Notes under the pieces: generated by a model
What the model was told of the DNA's origin: nothing
Database searches by the model: none
What the model saw: only the letters and a program-made list of their open reading frames with translations
Program-made: the position numbers and the translations under genes
Assembly (NCBI GenBank): GCA_023101725.1
Contig: JALJCO010013654.1
Span: forward strand, 1 to 64,000
Direction of reading: 5' to 3'
DNA: 64,000 bases
Source of the DNA: Atherinomorus stipes
Lineage: Eukaryota; Chordata; Actinopteri; Atheriniformes; Atherinidae
Shown: in pieces, positions 1-11,095 of the stretch
Layout of the letters: each line of letters starts with the position of its first letter
Numbering within the stretch: the stretch's first letter is position 1

Positions 1-57
1 GTGGCCCTGAAGTGCAAACCACAACAACAAATCAATACACACAACACAGATCAAAAA
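1..57 (+). repeat. Left terminal inverted repeat tip
   Basis: It is nearly identical to the reverse complement of 11073-11129. The only differences seen are A/C at base 35 and one extra base near 48. It begins at the first base of the window, so a few outer bases may be missing. Confidence 0.9.
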
Positions 58-99
58 ACACAACAACAATTAAAAACTGCAACAGCAAACTAAGAATCA

Positions 100-660
100 C
101 AAATGCCAATTAAAAATCACAAACCCAAATTAAGAATCACAACAGCAAATTTAAGAATCACAACTGCAAATCAAAAATCACAAACGCAAATTAATAATCA
201 CAAACGCAAATTAAAAATCACAACGGTAAATTTACAATCACAAACGCAAATTAACAATCACAAACACAAATTGACAATCACAAACGCAAATTAAAAATCA
301 CAAACGCAAATTAAAAATCATGAACGCAAATTAACAATCACAAACACAAATTGACAATCACAAACGCAAATTAAAAATCACAAACGCAAATTAAAAATCA
401 CAAACGCAAATTAACAACCACAAAAAACGATTAAAAATCAGAAACCAAATTAAAAATCACAAACACAAATTAACAATCACAAACACAAATTGACAACCAA
501 AGCAAACGCAAATTAAAAATCAAACACAAATTGAAAACCCTAACACAACCTACAAAATCCACAAAACGCAACTTAACAATCCACAAACACAAATTGACAA
601 TCACAAACGCAAATTAAAAATCACAAAGGCATAACTAAAATGTAACAATGGCAATTGAAA
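100..660 (+). repeat. Left subterminal array of 20-bp units
   Basis: Roughly 27 diverged units of about 20 bp follow the pattern CAAACGCAAATTAAAAATCA. They are the reverse complement of the units in the right array, so the two arrays are inverted relative to each other. Short open reading frames across this array are low-complexity and not genes. Arrays of this kind near transposon ends often bind the transposase; that role is inferred here. Confidence 0.9.
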
Positions 661-699
661 ATTACAACTGGCAAATTAAGAACTCAAAACGAGAAATCG

Positions 700-795
700 A
701 AAATCACAACGACATTAACCTACCGAAAGAGGTGGAGTGCAAGTGATGAGATCTGATTGGATAATCGCCATTTCGCCTTTAAACCTGAAGATATT
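700..795 (+). promoter_or_regulatory. Likely transposase promoter inside the left inverted repeat
   Basis: This unique segment aligns with the reverse complement of about 10325-10415. Shared blocks include ACATTAACCTACCG, GAGGTGG and TCTGATTGGA, an inverted CCAAT box at about 752-761. The candidate transposase ATG is at 822. The promoter role is inferred from the CCAAT box and from the same placement upstream of the other gene. Confidence 0.55.
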
Positions 796-821
796 CTATC
801 TGTAGCCAAGCTGTTTCAAAG

Positions 822-2576
822 ATGAATGTGACTAGTGACCCAAACATCGCTGCCGCTATCCAAGAATATTTTGATTCAGGGACATACATACGAAGTGATT
901 CTGGATATGCTAAGACATGCTCACGAGATTTTTATGAAGTCAATACCTACACGGAAGGAAAACGCATTTAAAGGAAGCTGGACCTGTTCAGACGTCGCAA
1001 CTACTCTCCACTTCCTGAGGTGAGGCGTGCAACAGTTTTCAACGAGCTGCCAAGACCAGGGCAACTGTTTGAATAGCGGACTATGTGGCAAGTTCTCCAA
1101 CAAAAGCACAAGCTACGTGTTAAGAATGATGTGGTTAGGAGGCTATTTAAACAACTGGAGAATCCTCAAGGAATCGCGCTGAGAACTTCACTGGAGGGTC
1201 CAACAAGCCACACTTATCACTCCATGGGGCCCAACGACATAAAAATGGCACGGAGATGGATATGACAAACTGAAGCCCTTTGGCTTGGCCATCTCCCAGG
1301 ATGTATTGATGGCTTTTCAGAAGAATGATATTGCTTGTTTGTGGAGCACAAACAACAATCCATCTGTCATCGCTCACAACTATATAAACTGTGTCAAGAG
1401 TCTTGGTGTGATTCCAATGAGGCTGCTAGCAGACCTCGGGACAGAGAGAACTGGACTATGGCAGCAATACAGTGTACCCTCCGTCATACGCATACGAACT
1501 ATTATGCTGTATTTACTCTAGCCATACTTACGGCTCATCAACAGGGAATCAGCGTATCGAGTCATGGTGGTCTTTTCTCAGAAGAGGAAGGTGGGTACAC
1601 GTCTGGTAGATGAAATATGCGGTGAAACCTCACTGATGCTTATTTCTATAACATTTTCTCATTTTGCTAATAATCATTCTTGTTTTGCTACTAAAAATTA
1701 ATTTGATTACCATCAGTGATTATTTAGTCAAAATTAGAGGTTTCCATTGTCAATTTAAAGGGAGTGTGTCACCAGAGTTTTTGTTATTTAAAGACTATTT
1801 TATGGAAAATTAATAAACATTTCGTTTATGACATTAATTTATAACATGCTTCAAACGTGACCACAAAAAAAAGGAGACATTTTTTAATGCAATAAACTCA
1901 GCTAAAACGAACCCGATTTGGATCTAACTAATGTATCCTAGGTCTCAGTTTTGATGGACCTGTTTGGAGACCTAAGAGACTCTGGAAATTTCAATGGAAG
2001 CCATGAACACCAATGCTTGCTGAGATTCTGCTTCCTTGGTGTTCTGCAGAAAGACCTAAATGAATGCAAAGACCTTTGGAACAAACACAGAATCCGGCCA
2101 AGCAGACTTGCATCGTGTCCTGGGGGGATTCCAGATGAACTCTATCTCTTACCTCACAGGTAATTGATATCTTCATAGAATGAAATACATTTTTGCTTTG
2201 TACAAAAACTGCAAAGTGTAAAAGTGCATTCATAGCAGGTGAGGAAATATATTTACTGGTAATATCTGAGAAGCCAGCTGTGAATTTCTAAGCTGTCATT
2301 GCTAGTGTTCACTTAAAGTTTCATAGTCTGCAAACAAATGTCATTTCAAGCTGTAATAAATGCAAAAATCTTTAACATTAATTCTCAATTGTCTAATTTT
2401 ACAGATATGGTTCAAGGGACTGTGGATTTGCTGTTGAGGAGAGGGAGCTGGATGAGTTTCCTGAGGCGAGGCAAGAGCACGATCTGTGCGGTGATCCAAC
2501 CACTGAGGAATACCTACAACAAGCTGTAGAACAAAATGGACTACAGCAGCCACATGACTGGGAATCAGCTCTCTGA
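822..2576 (+). pseudogene. Integrase-core DDE transposase, frameshifted
   Basis: Three exons are read: 822-1590, 1949-2159 and 2405-2576. The first has an ATG at 822 followed by DPNIAAAIQEYFDSG, then a helix-turn-helix-like part (VILDMLRHAHEI), then the integrase core. Catalytic acidic residues remain legible in different frames: D in GDGYDKL (codon 1255-1257), D in ADLGTE (1432-1434) and E in NQRIESWW (about 1559-1561). Exon 1 contains at least five frame breaks and several stops (for example near 990, 1075 and 1263). Exons 2 and 3 are open; exon 2 holds NGSHEHQCLLRFCFLGVLQK and exon 3 ends HDWESAL then TGA. The family is an rve-like transposase common in fish repeats. It presumably cut and pasted the element in the nucleus; this copy cannot make a full protein as it stands. 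Confidence 0.82.
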
Positions 2577-2970
2577 ACTGTATTTTATTCTAGGGACATA
2601 ACCGATCTTTAGACAAACTTGAACTCCTGCTTTTAATCTTTGTTTTCTTTCTTTTTCCACAGTTAAACTGATGATCATATTCATCAATACATAGACAGCA
2701 ACAGATTTGTCTTAAAACATTAACAGTTAACCTCATAAAATGTAAACCACAAGGAAAAACATCACTTCACATTCTCAATAAAACTTGTAAGAAGTCTCCA
2801 TCATTTGTTAACATTTATTTATGGTACATACCATTTAGCTTGAAAACCAAAAAACAGCTAAAATGTTTAACAAAAATGTTAAGTAGCTCAATATGTTGTT
2901 GAGGTAGTAAGCCAACAGCAGCTAAACTGGACTGGATGAGAGTCTGTAACTGACATGTGACAGTTGAGCT
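2577..2970. terminator. Shared 3' region with opposed poly(A) signals
   Basis: The transposase stop (2576) and the HECT stop (2971) face each other 394 bp apart. AATAAA lies on the + strand at 2777-2782 and AATAAA on the - strand at 2819-2814, so predicted transcripts would overlap by a few tens of bases. The rest is AT-rich without a gene. Confidence 0.5.
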
Positions 2971-3208
2971 TTAAAAACATCCAAATCCCGGTGCATTTTG
3001 TATCCCAAAGTCCATGTTTGCCTTAAAGATGCTGTATGATTCCAGGAGTGGTAGTTTCAGTGTATTTGCACAGGTGTTTGCAAGTGGGAAAAGGCGAGTC
3101 ACTTGAAAACTCAATGCGTGGAGGTGGTGCCATGCCTTGCTGGTGGAATTGCTGTCAGACCTGTGGCAAACATCAACAAATCTTCCAGGGACACAGCAGT
3201 CACTTTTT
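2971..3208 (-). pseudogene. HECT gene last exon with catalytic cysteine
   Basis: Acceptor CTACTTTCAG precedes [19 protein letters not shown]. One-base insertions near 3137 and 3082 break the frame. Beyond them the HECT C-lobe [14 protein letters not shown] and [14 protein letters not shown] are legible up to TAA at 2973-2971. Confidence 0.7.
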
Positions 3209-4146
3209 CTGAAAGTAGAAAGTTAACATAGTGCATTGTTTTACTTTGCACTGATGGCACTCATGTCTTTATTTTTTATTTCCATAAAACAAAAACAACT
3301 GAGATTCATGAACAAATTTTGAACAATAAAAAGAAATCCTGTCCATACAACCCTTCACAATCAAGGACATAATCTGCCCAAAAGCCAAGTGTTTTTCCCT
3401 CCTTCTGACGCCTGTTGCTTCCTGCTGGGCTGAGATCTGGTCTGAACATGCTCTCCAATTCTGAAGCAGTCAGGGCCTTTGTCAGAAAACGCATAAAGAG
3501 CAGAGGCAAAACACTGGGATGCTTCTGCAGTGCAGTAAGAAAAACTGAAGACTTGCCAGTCCATCTTTGAAGCTGTTAAAAATAAATACATAACTGTAAT
3601 ATCTGTGTTTTTTAGCATACAAATAAGCTAGTATATACACCCTGCAAGGTGTGTAAATGCCCTTACTGACCAGATGCTGTGGCTTTCTGTATTTAGACAA
3701 ATTTTCATTCCATAGTGTCAAACCCTACGTTAAGCCAAAAGTGTTTAAGACTGCTCAGATACAAAACTCACAGTGCTCAGAAATCAATATCAACAGCTAC
3801 AAAAGAGATAATTAGGATTTGAATTTTAAAAAATGATGCTGAAATAGTGCTGCAATAAACAAATCTAACAGCCTCTTTTTATAGATCACTTTGATGCAGC
3901 ATGACTTAATCACATGACTGGGTCATTGTGAATAATGACAAACATAAGAAAAAACCTGTTACGCATACATTTTCTTAGTGGTTGATAAAAGTGGTGAACT
4001 TATAGTTTGGCAAATATTGTTCAATATATTCTGAGGTTTTTTTTTCCCTTCCGATTTTACCAGAAAAGGACAAAAGAGGAAGCATCACCTAAAGATTTTT
4101 TTTTTTTTTTTTTAAGTTTGAGGGGAAAAAATTGTTAGATTTTTAT

Positions 4147-4552
4147 TATGGCTGTCAGCACATTAATTCAATTAATTACACAGCACATTTAATGCATTAA
4201 AAAAAAAAAAAAACGCCATTAATTCAGAGTGCCAATTCAATGCACCAGCATTTTAAAGGTGGCCCACTGAATGACCTGGGCAGTGGGTGGCAGTAATGCA
4301 CCTAAAGCTGTTGCCAACTGCCAATAAACATCAGAAGAAGATAACATGTCAATGAGTCACTGTCCAGAACTTCACTTTAGGCTGTGTTGAAGCAGGGTTG
4401 CATGGAAAACTTAAAGGACTGCAGCCTTTTGAGGACTATTGTTCCCCACTGCTTTAGCAGATGTGAAATTAAAATGCAACTAATTAAATCAATTAATTAA
4501 AACTCTGTAATTAATTAGATTTTTAAAAATATAATCGCAATGACAGTCCTAA
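4147..4552. mobile_element. Nested MITE in the HECT gene intron
   Basis: The ends read GGCTGTCAGCACATTAATT and, inverted, GGACTGTCATTGCGATTA, both followed by AATTAATTA-rich sequence. This resembles the widespread vertebrate hAT-like MITE ending GGGCTGTCAA. It sits between HECT exons 11 and 12 and shows no open reading frame. Confidence 0.55.
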
Positions 4553-5499
4553 TTTTTATATCTGATCAGCCCAACTTGTCTGCACATCAGATCACAGGGA
4601 AGGCTACTTTCAATTAGCTCTTTTAAATAAAGACTTCTAAAAGGTCAAAATCTGAGGGTCTCACAATGTCAGTGGCCGCTGTGATAAGCAACTGGTTATA
4701 CTGAATTCATATATAGTTAATGAACCTAGAATTTTGGATTAGTTTCAAACACTAACATTCTCAATCATTAGGGCAGACATGTTATTAATTACCATTGAAT
4801 GACACCGTGGTTTCTGTCAATGATGTACCATCTGAGATAATCCTCCACAAAAGCTTGCTTCTCACAAGTCTTCACACCTCTGAGGCATCAGCAGTTTGGA
4901 AGATGGGTGCTGTTTTTGCAAAACAGATTCTGTAAAAACTCGTCTGACTGCTTCAGTGACTCTATATATTTAAAAAAACTCTAAGAAAAACTAAAAATCA
5001 TATCCATTTGACTAGTTTTCTAATGAATACGGATGTTTTGTTTTTTTTTCACCAATGTTAATGAGGAAGTGGAAATATGTCCTTTCCAAAAACACAAGTG
5101 AAATCTTGGATCTGAATCTAAACATTTTTTTTTTAGATGTCCCCTAATTAAATCCATTCCCTGGAACACAGGTAATGTCCTACCTGATGTAGAACTTTCT
5201 GTATCTCCTCATCTTTCACATCTTTTACAGAGGCAATGAAACTCTGATTCCCTATCATGTGGTTGACCAGGTTCTTTGAGAGGAAGTGTGGTGCTGCCCC
5301 TACCATGTACAATGGATACAGCAATAATCTTTCCTGCACTAAAAAATACTCAGTCTTCCCGGCAGCTTTGTTACAAAAGCATAGAATTATGGTTGATTTT
5401 GAAAAGAAAAAAAAAAAAAAAAAAAAAAAAACTTAAAGCAGATGTTTAAATTTAGATTTCAATAGTATGTTCACTTTTTTTAGTGAAAAAAAGACCAAC

Positions 5500-5813
5500 C
5501 TCTTGAATCATATACAAGGTAATGAACTTTCTGGAGGGCCATCAAAAGATGTGGCGATTTCTCAGATGGTTCATTAGAAGCGTCAGAAAATCGCGCCCTC
5601 GGGCCACCTGTATCCAACCCTTCTTCAGCAGCCAGCATCATCATTAAACTTGATGAACCATGTCGTTGTCGTCCAGAGTACGTGCTGCGTCGAAATCCTC
5701 GAACAGCTCCATCCCATACAGCCGACCGTGTTATATTGAACCTGCTGACCTTCTTGTGGTCAATTGCCAGTGACAAATGTGCAATTATTTCATGTGCCTG
5801 CACACTTGAGTCA
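5500..5813 (-). pseudogene. HECT gene exon 9: start of HECT domain
   Basis: It encodes HLSLAIDHKKVSRFNITR and VWDGAVRGFRR, then DTGGPRxxF, conserved N-lobe elements of this HECT family. One extra base near 5594 shifts the frame, after which FLTLLMNHLRNRHIFDGPP continues in the new frame. The exon ends YDSR back in the first frame. Confidence 0.7.
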
Positions 5814-7801
5814 CTAGATAAAAAAGGAAACTTATTTTAGACCAAGTGATACTTATCTACTGAATACTGACACTATGCATTATGTGATTATGTACAGAAC
5901 CAAAAGCCTGTTAGTTGGATACAAATGCCTAAATTACTAACACAGGTTCTTCTGGGGGCAGAGCTGTCATTTTGTTAAGAGAAAGATCTTCAATGTCATC
6001 TTCGTCGTCAATCACAATGGGCTCAAACAGACTGGTGTAGTTCCTGCAGAGTAAAAACATCATGTACACACAGAATTGATAAATATAAATACATTAGCAT
6101 GATGTAGGCCGAGCTTTGTAGAACTTAACACAAATCTGTGTCAAGAGTCAAAAAGAGTCTAAGTAAATACAATTATAAAAATTGTATGCATCCATTTTAA
6201 CCAGCCCTCCTGGAATAATTACACATAAACGCAACAAACCTGTAACAGGAGTTCCTGACAGTAAGACATTCGCTGGAACCTGGATCGTTTTTGTGTTTAT
6301 CCAAATCCACAACCTGAACATACAGAAATGAGGATGACTGAAAATCAATATTTGGCAAATTGATCTTTACTTTAAAATCCCAATAGATTACTTAATGAGT
6401 TGAGATGATAATCAGTGGATTGCAATGTGAGGTGAAATTCAGTGGAAGACACTGTCATATTCTGCATTTTCCCTTGCTCAAATAAAAACGTTGCTGAAAA
6501 CATAAAGATTCCCCATTCAAAAATTATACAAAGCACATACACATTCCTGAAGGTAGATCAAGCTTCTTATTTAAATTAAAAATTAAAATGATTAAATACA
6601 TAAAGAATATAATTTCTTGCAATCACAAAGTTATGTCTTTGGGAGTTTCATCAAGCCATGAAAATTACAGCTAGCCTGTTTTATAAATTTTTAGTTTCAT
6701 TTTCTTTTCAGTAGCTTGAAAAACAATATCTTGTCTGTGGAATAATTATATTTATGGAAGCCAACCACAATGAAAAGTAAACGGCATGAAAGTCAATGAC
6801 AAAATGGATTGACACTAAAATCGAGTAGATTTATGCTTCAACGACTTTTGTTTTAATCAGAGAAAAAGATTCATGTATGTCCAAATTCTCCAAAGTTGCC
6901 AGATGTTTGTGTCTGCCCATAGCAAAGTGAAGGCAGAAGATGCTCTCCCACACTCTGCATTACAAATAAAATAGTTTGTTACCTGTTGTACTTCATTTGG
7001 AAGCCCCAGATCCTTCGCAACATTCCTTAGAGGACAAAGAAAAGCATGTATGATTGTGTACTTTGAAATTATTTTGACACTTTGACATAAACATCTAGAC
7101 AATAAACAAACAATGCAATGCAATCCAATAATACATATCCCAATAACCACATACAGTATAAATGACCAAAGTGTATATTATATTAGGACACACTGCATGA
7201 GAATGCAGTAAGAGCTAAAATTCCTTTGATATTTTATTATGCTATAATATGGCCTTGAAATACAACTTACCCTGTTTCTGACACTTTTTGTAAAGGACTG
7301 CTTTCATGCTGAGGTTCCTAGAGCTGAAGATAAGACACACAATGTATTTCACATATAAATATTTACATAGTTCTACTGAGCTAAGGTAAAAAGTGAATGG
7401 TTGTGATGGTCAAACAACCAAAAAAGAATCAACAAAATTTGTTTTAAATTGTACTTACCAGTGTATCAGCAAGATCAAACTCAGAGGAACTTTTGACAAC
7501 AACTTCTGGGTCAGAGTCAGACAAATCTGACAATTCTCTGACTGCAAAACAAGAAAACAAATCAAGCCAACTTCATTTGTTACTTGGTCGTTACAATATT
7601 TGATCACTAAGAATAGATTAAATCCAAAGACATAAAAACAGCATTGCTGAAAACTCAAAGTTTCCAGGAAGTAACGTAGCATTTACAAGCTTATTGCCTT
7701 GTACATAATAGTGACATAGGCTATTTCACAATTTCAAAATTTGCAGTTGTTAAAACTAAGGTAATATGTGTCAAACTCAACACAAAAACATCACAGCTTG
7801 C

Positions 7802-8108
7802 CTTCTTCGAAGTCCCTTTTCAAGCCGATGAACACAGTGATCCTTTGATATGGCTTTCCAACTTCAGCCTTATAAGCCTCAAGGGAAAATGGTCTCTGTG
7901 TCCCAGGGATATTAATGATTTCTGTGCCATCCGGATACAAGAGGAGAAAAGGTCCATCTTTTAGATCTTTGTTAAAGTCCTTCATTTTTTTAACAGCCTG
8001 AGTGAGCAGACTTGCGGCAGTGATGTCTGGATCTGTTGTTAGGGAAATAGTTTTTCCACGTTGAGGCCTTAAACCATTCTTCTGAATTGCCATTAAGCCA
8101 ACATTTAT
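7802..8108 (-). pseudogene. HECT gene exon 3: central domain, GC donor
   Basis: An intact open exon after acceptor CTTGCAG encodes a domain of about 100 residues with the blocks GPFLLLYPDGTEI and YQRITVFIGL. The strand pattern could be a ubiquitin-like or beta-grasp fold, but this is only a guess. The exon ends AAG with GCAAGC as donor. The join to 7541 then keeps the frame, so a GC-AG intron is likely. Confidence 0.7.
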
Positions 8109-8518
8109 CTGCAAGTAAAATATGTGTATAATTAAGCATCATTTTTTAAAAAGTCAATGTCAAATTACTACTATTTTCATGATTTATTCTTATTGTGTTA
8201 GATATTTGTTTTTTTTTTAAGATCCAGAAGGACCTACATTACTTGCTAATGTCAATCCAACCAGAATGATTGAAATCTGTCCTTCTAGACTGCAGATTTG
8301 GATACAAACAATTGGTAATGATGATTGTGTAATCATTAATTAATAGTTGATTTACCTTTTTGACAGATCATTGATTAACAGACAAGCAGGAATCTTCTTA
8401 CTCAAATTTACAATTACTAGTAAACCATCTTTATTCTGTATATCTTTGCCACATCAAACTCTCTTCGTACCACATATATCCTAATTACTTATTCCTTTTG
8501 AAGCCACAGTTAACTTAC

Positions 8519-8655
8519 CTGAACTTTTTTTTTTCGCCATCTGCTTTAACCCAGTTCTCCCTAGAGAAAACTTTTGCCTCTCTTCATTTTTCTTTTTCGA
8601 TACTCCAAGAAGGTGCTGAAAGCTGGAGTCGGGCAGGCTTGGGTGGTCTGTGGTC
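8519..8655 (-). pseudogene. HECT gene exon 2, frameshifted
   Basis: Acceptor CCCTTTAG and donor GTAAGT flank it. The frame set by both neighbours reads FSTFLEYRKRKMKRGKSFL and then meets two stops. The middle of the exon is open in another frame (EERQKFSLGRTG, QMAKKK). This fits two opposite one-base slips in A runs, near 8597 and 8526-8535. Confidence 0.6.
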
Positions 8656-10160
8656 CTAAAGGGATGCAAAGGACTAATGCATTAAATATCACACATCACA
8701 TATGCATATATACGGGTGGCCTGCCATATTCCAGAGAATATGCAAATCAGAACACAAAATTATTTACCTGGAAACAAAACTCCAAAGGATGCTGCACTGC
8801 TGACACTTACATTTGACACATAAAATGCTGCTGCCATTATTGAATTGTAGGTACACTGCCAAGTCAGCATTTCAAATTTACCAAGTACATTTAGGCTTAT
8901 CAAAAATGTGCACCAACATTATCAATGCAGAGAGAGAATTGTGGAAGAATTTGCCACTTTGGTAGAACTTGCAGTCTGTTTAGATCTGTTAAGCAGTAGC
9001 TCTCTCTTTTATTCACCATCTTATTCAGAATTTCTGGCGAATATTTCATCTTAACATTCACCCACAGAAGTGAGAGATATAAAAATGACTGCATTTACAA
9101 TGTGTCAAGTAGATGAACCAGACCATGCAGGAATGCGAGGTGGTACACCTGAGAATTCATGTAGAGAGGTTACTGGCAGCAGGATTTCAGATGAAACAGT
9201 ACCAGTCTGGATGAAACTCCAATATGAGAACATCCCTCATTTCCTGTGATTACCATAGTGTCACACATTAAACAAGTATTCTTTACAGATGTTTCAGAGT
9301 AGATCTGCCATCAGATCCAATAAAGTTTTGTATATTAAATAATATACTTAATAGTTGTAATCCTTTTGCTTTAACAAAATTTAATAACTCACCCAATACT
9401 GTATTTAGTCTTTTCATTATACAGCAATGCCCATAATATATTCATTTATCAGAAATGAATTAACACAAATGAACAAATATATCTGATTTCAAAATAAAAA
9501 CATATTAAAAATAAATATTTATTGAACACCTAAATAACCAGTATGCTGGTGCTGCTGCAGACGACAGTATGTAGACTCACAGATCTTCATTAATCTGGGT
9601 TGGAAAATAGCAGCATGATCATTTAATGATCATTAGTTTATAAATTCATGACAGATGTAAGAACTTCCACCAAACATCAGGTAAACATCAACGTCTGAGA
9701 CTGAAACAGGTAGAAACATCTAAACTTCATCTTAATTCATTGTTCAGCAGCTTGTAATGATCTAATTGATTGTTTCTACATCATAACGACTCCTTACTTC
9801 TCTCATAACTTTCTTTTATTGTGTTTAGACACGGTTTTTAGTACAGTTTACAAGTGATAAACTTGAACGTGTAGATGGATACAGTGTTCCCCCCAGAGAT
9901 GGCGGAGAAAGCTGAGTGACCTCGCTAGTGCGCATTCTCTATTTGTGTCTTTGATCAGATTTGATCAAATATTTTTGAGCATACAAGTGGGTGTAACTGT
10001 TCAATCACATATTAATGCTACATCCAATCGTGAACCAGTCGTAAAAAATGTACTACTTTATTTTCGTTTAGGCGCTAACAACTAACGTTAGCAAGCTAGC
10101 CTACATCTAAAAGCAACACAAAACTTTTATCATGTTTTTTTTTTTTTTTTTTTTACTCAC
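8656..10160. other. First intron of the HECT gene
   Basis: About 1.5 kb of AT-rich sequence without a supported exon on either strand. It contains a T run (about 10136-10154) immediately beside the exon 1 donor. Confidence 0.5.
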
Positions 10161-10323
10161 TTGGAGGTTGTGAAGTGTTTCCGACACTGGTGAGTTCTTG
10201 GAGCCTCTTGCCACAGCCGCTGCAAAAGTTTGGGGAATGCTCAACAAGTTCCTTCCCGCAGTTCGGGCAATACATTGCCGTTCCGTCCTTCCTCTGCTCC
10301 AAAATCAAACGCGCTTCAAGCAT
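10161..10323 (-). pseudogene. HECT gene exon 1: zinc ribbon
   Basis: It opens MLEARLILEQRKDG and carries two CxxC pairs (CPNC and CSGC), a treble-clef or ribbon-type zinc site. It ends in donor GTGAGT in phase 1. The CCAAT box lies 34 bp upstream at 10357-10361. An internal ATG at 10275 directly before YCPNCG is an alternative start. Confidence 0.75.
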
Positions 10324-10324
10324 A

Positions 10325-10415
10325 ATTTCCGGGCCAAAAGGCCAAATGGCGCTCGTCCAATCAGATGTCTCACTTGTTCCCACCTCTTCCGGTAGGTTAA
10401 TGTTGTTGTGATTTT
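10325..10415 (-). promoter_or_regulatory. Likely HECT gene promoter inside the right inverted repeat
   Basis: It is homologous, inverted, to 700-795. A CCAAT box is at 10357-10361 (TCCAATCAGA). The HECT gene reads away from it leftwards, so both genes of the element appear to share one promoter design. Confidence 0.55.
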
Positions 10416-11095
10416 CGATTTGCCGTTGTGATTCATAATTTGCTGTTATGATTTTCGATTTGCCGTTGTGATTCATAATTTGCTGTTGTGATTCATAATT
10501 TGCCGTTGTGATTCATAATTTGCTGTTGTGATTTTTAATTTGCTGTTGTGATTCTTAATTTGCTATTGTGATTCATAATTTGCTGTTGTGATTTTTGATT
10601 TGCTGTTGTGATTCATAATTTGCTGTTGTGATTCATAATTTGCTGTTGTGATTCTTAATTTGCTATTGTGATTCATAATTTGCCGTTGTGATTCATAATT
10701 TGCTGTTGTGATTTTTAATTTGCTGTTGTGATTCTTAATTTGCTATTGTGATTCTTAATTTGCTGTTGTGATTCTTAATTTGCTATTGTGATTCATAATT
10801 TGCTGTTGTGATTTTTGATTTGCTGTTGTGATTCATAATTTGCTGTTGTGATTCATAATTTGCTGTTGTGATTCTTAATTTGCTATTGTGATTCATAATT
10901 TGCTGTTGTGATTCTTAATTTGCTATTGTGATTCATAATTTGCTGTTGTGATTCATAATTTGCTGTTGTGATTCTTAATTTGCTATTGTGATTCATAATT
11001 TGCTGTTGTGATTCTTAATTTGCTGTTGTGATTTTCAGTTTGCCATTGTGATTCTTGATTTGCGTTTGTGATTTTTGATCTGGTGTTGTGTGTAG
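10411..11095 (-). repeat. Right subterminal array of 20-bp units
   Basis: About 34 head-to-tail units of exactly 20 bp, such as TGCTGTTGTGATTCATAATT, with variation mainly at TTCATAATT, TTCTTAATT, TTTTTAATT and TTTTTGATT. It is more regular than the left array. Higher-order repeats of several units are visible, for example the alternating TGCTATTGTG and TGCTGTTGTG units. Confidence 0.92.

Larger units (their letters stand above)
2971..10323 (-). pseudogene. Zinc-ribbon and HECT-domain ubiquitin ligase gene of the transposon
   Basis: Thirteen exons are read on the - strand: 10323-10161, 8655-8519, 8108-7802, 7541-7459, 7317-7271, 7025-6983, 6313-6240, 6043-5942, 5813-5500, 5365-5184, 4909-4793, 3572-3352 and 3208-2971, about 675 residues. 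The order is a zinc ribbon (CPNCGKEL then FCSGCGKRL), a lysine-rich linker, a compact domain (INVGLMAIQKNGLRPQRGKT to YQRITVFIGLKRDFEE), an acidic linker (SDLSDSDPEVVV; IVIDDEDDIEDLS) and a HECT domain from about SRFNITRSAVWDGAVRGFRR to the end. The HECT C-lobe keeps ANTCANTL, with the likely catalytic Cys codon at 3072-3070, and ends APGFGCF. HECT ligases pass ubiquitin through this Cys. One-base indels or stops occur in exons 2, 9, 10, 11, 12 and 13. Similar multi-copy fish genes are often labelled G2/M-phase E3 ligase-like. The start could instead be the ATG at 10275. Confidence 0.8.

Noticed and set aside
103..294. Open frame in the left 20-bp array
   Set aside because: It is a by-product of the repeat units (NHK/ITTAN repeats), with no gene features.
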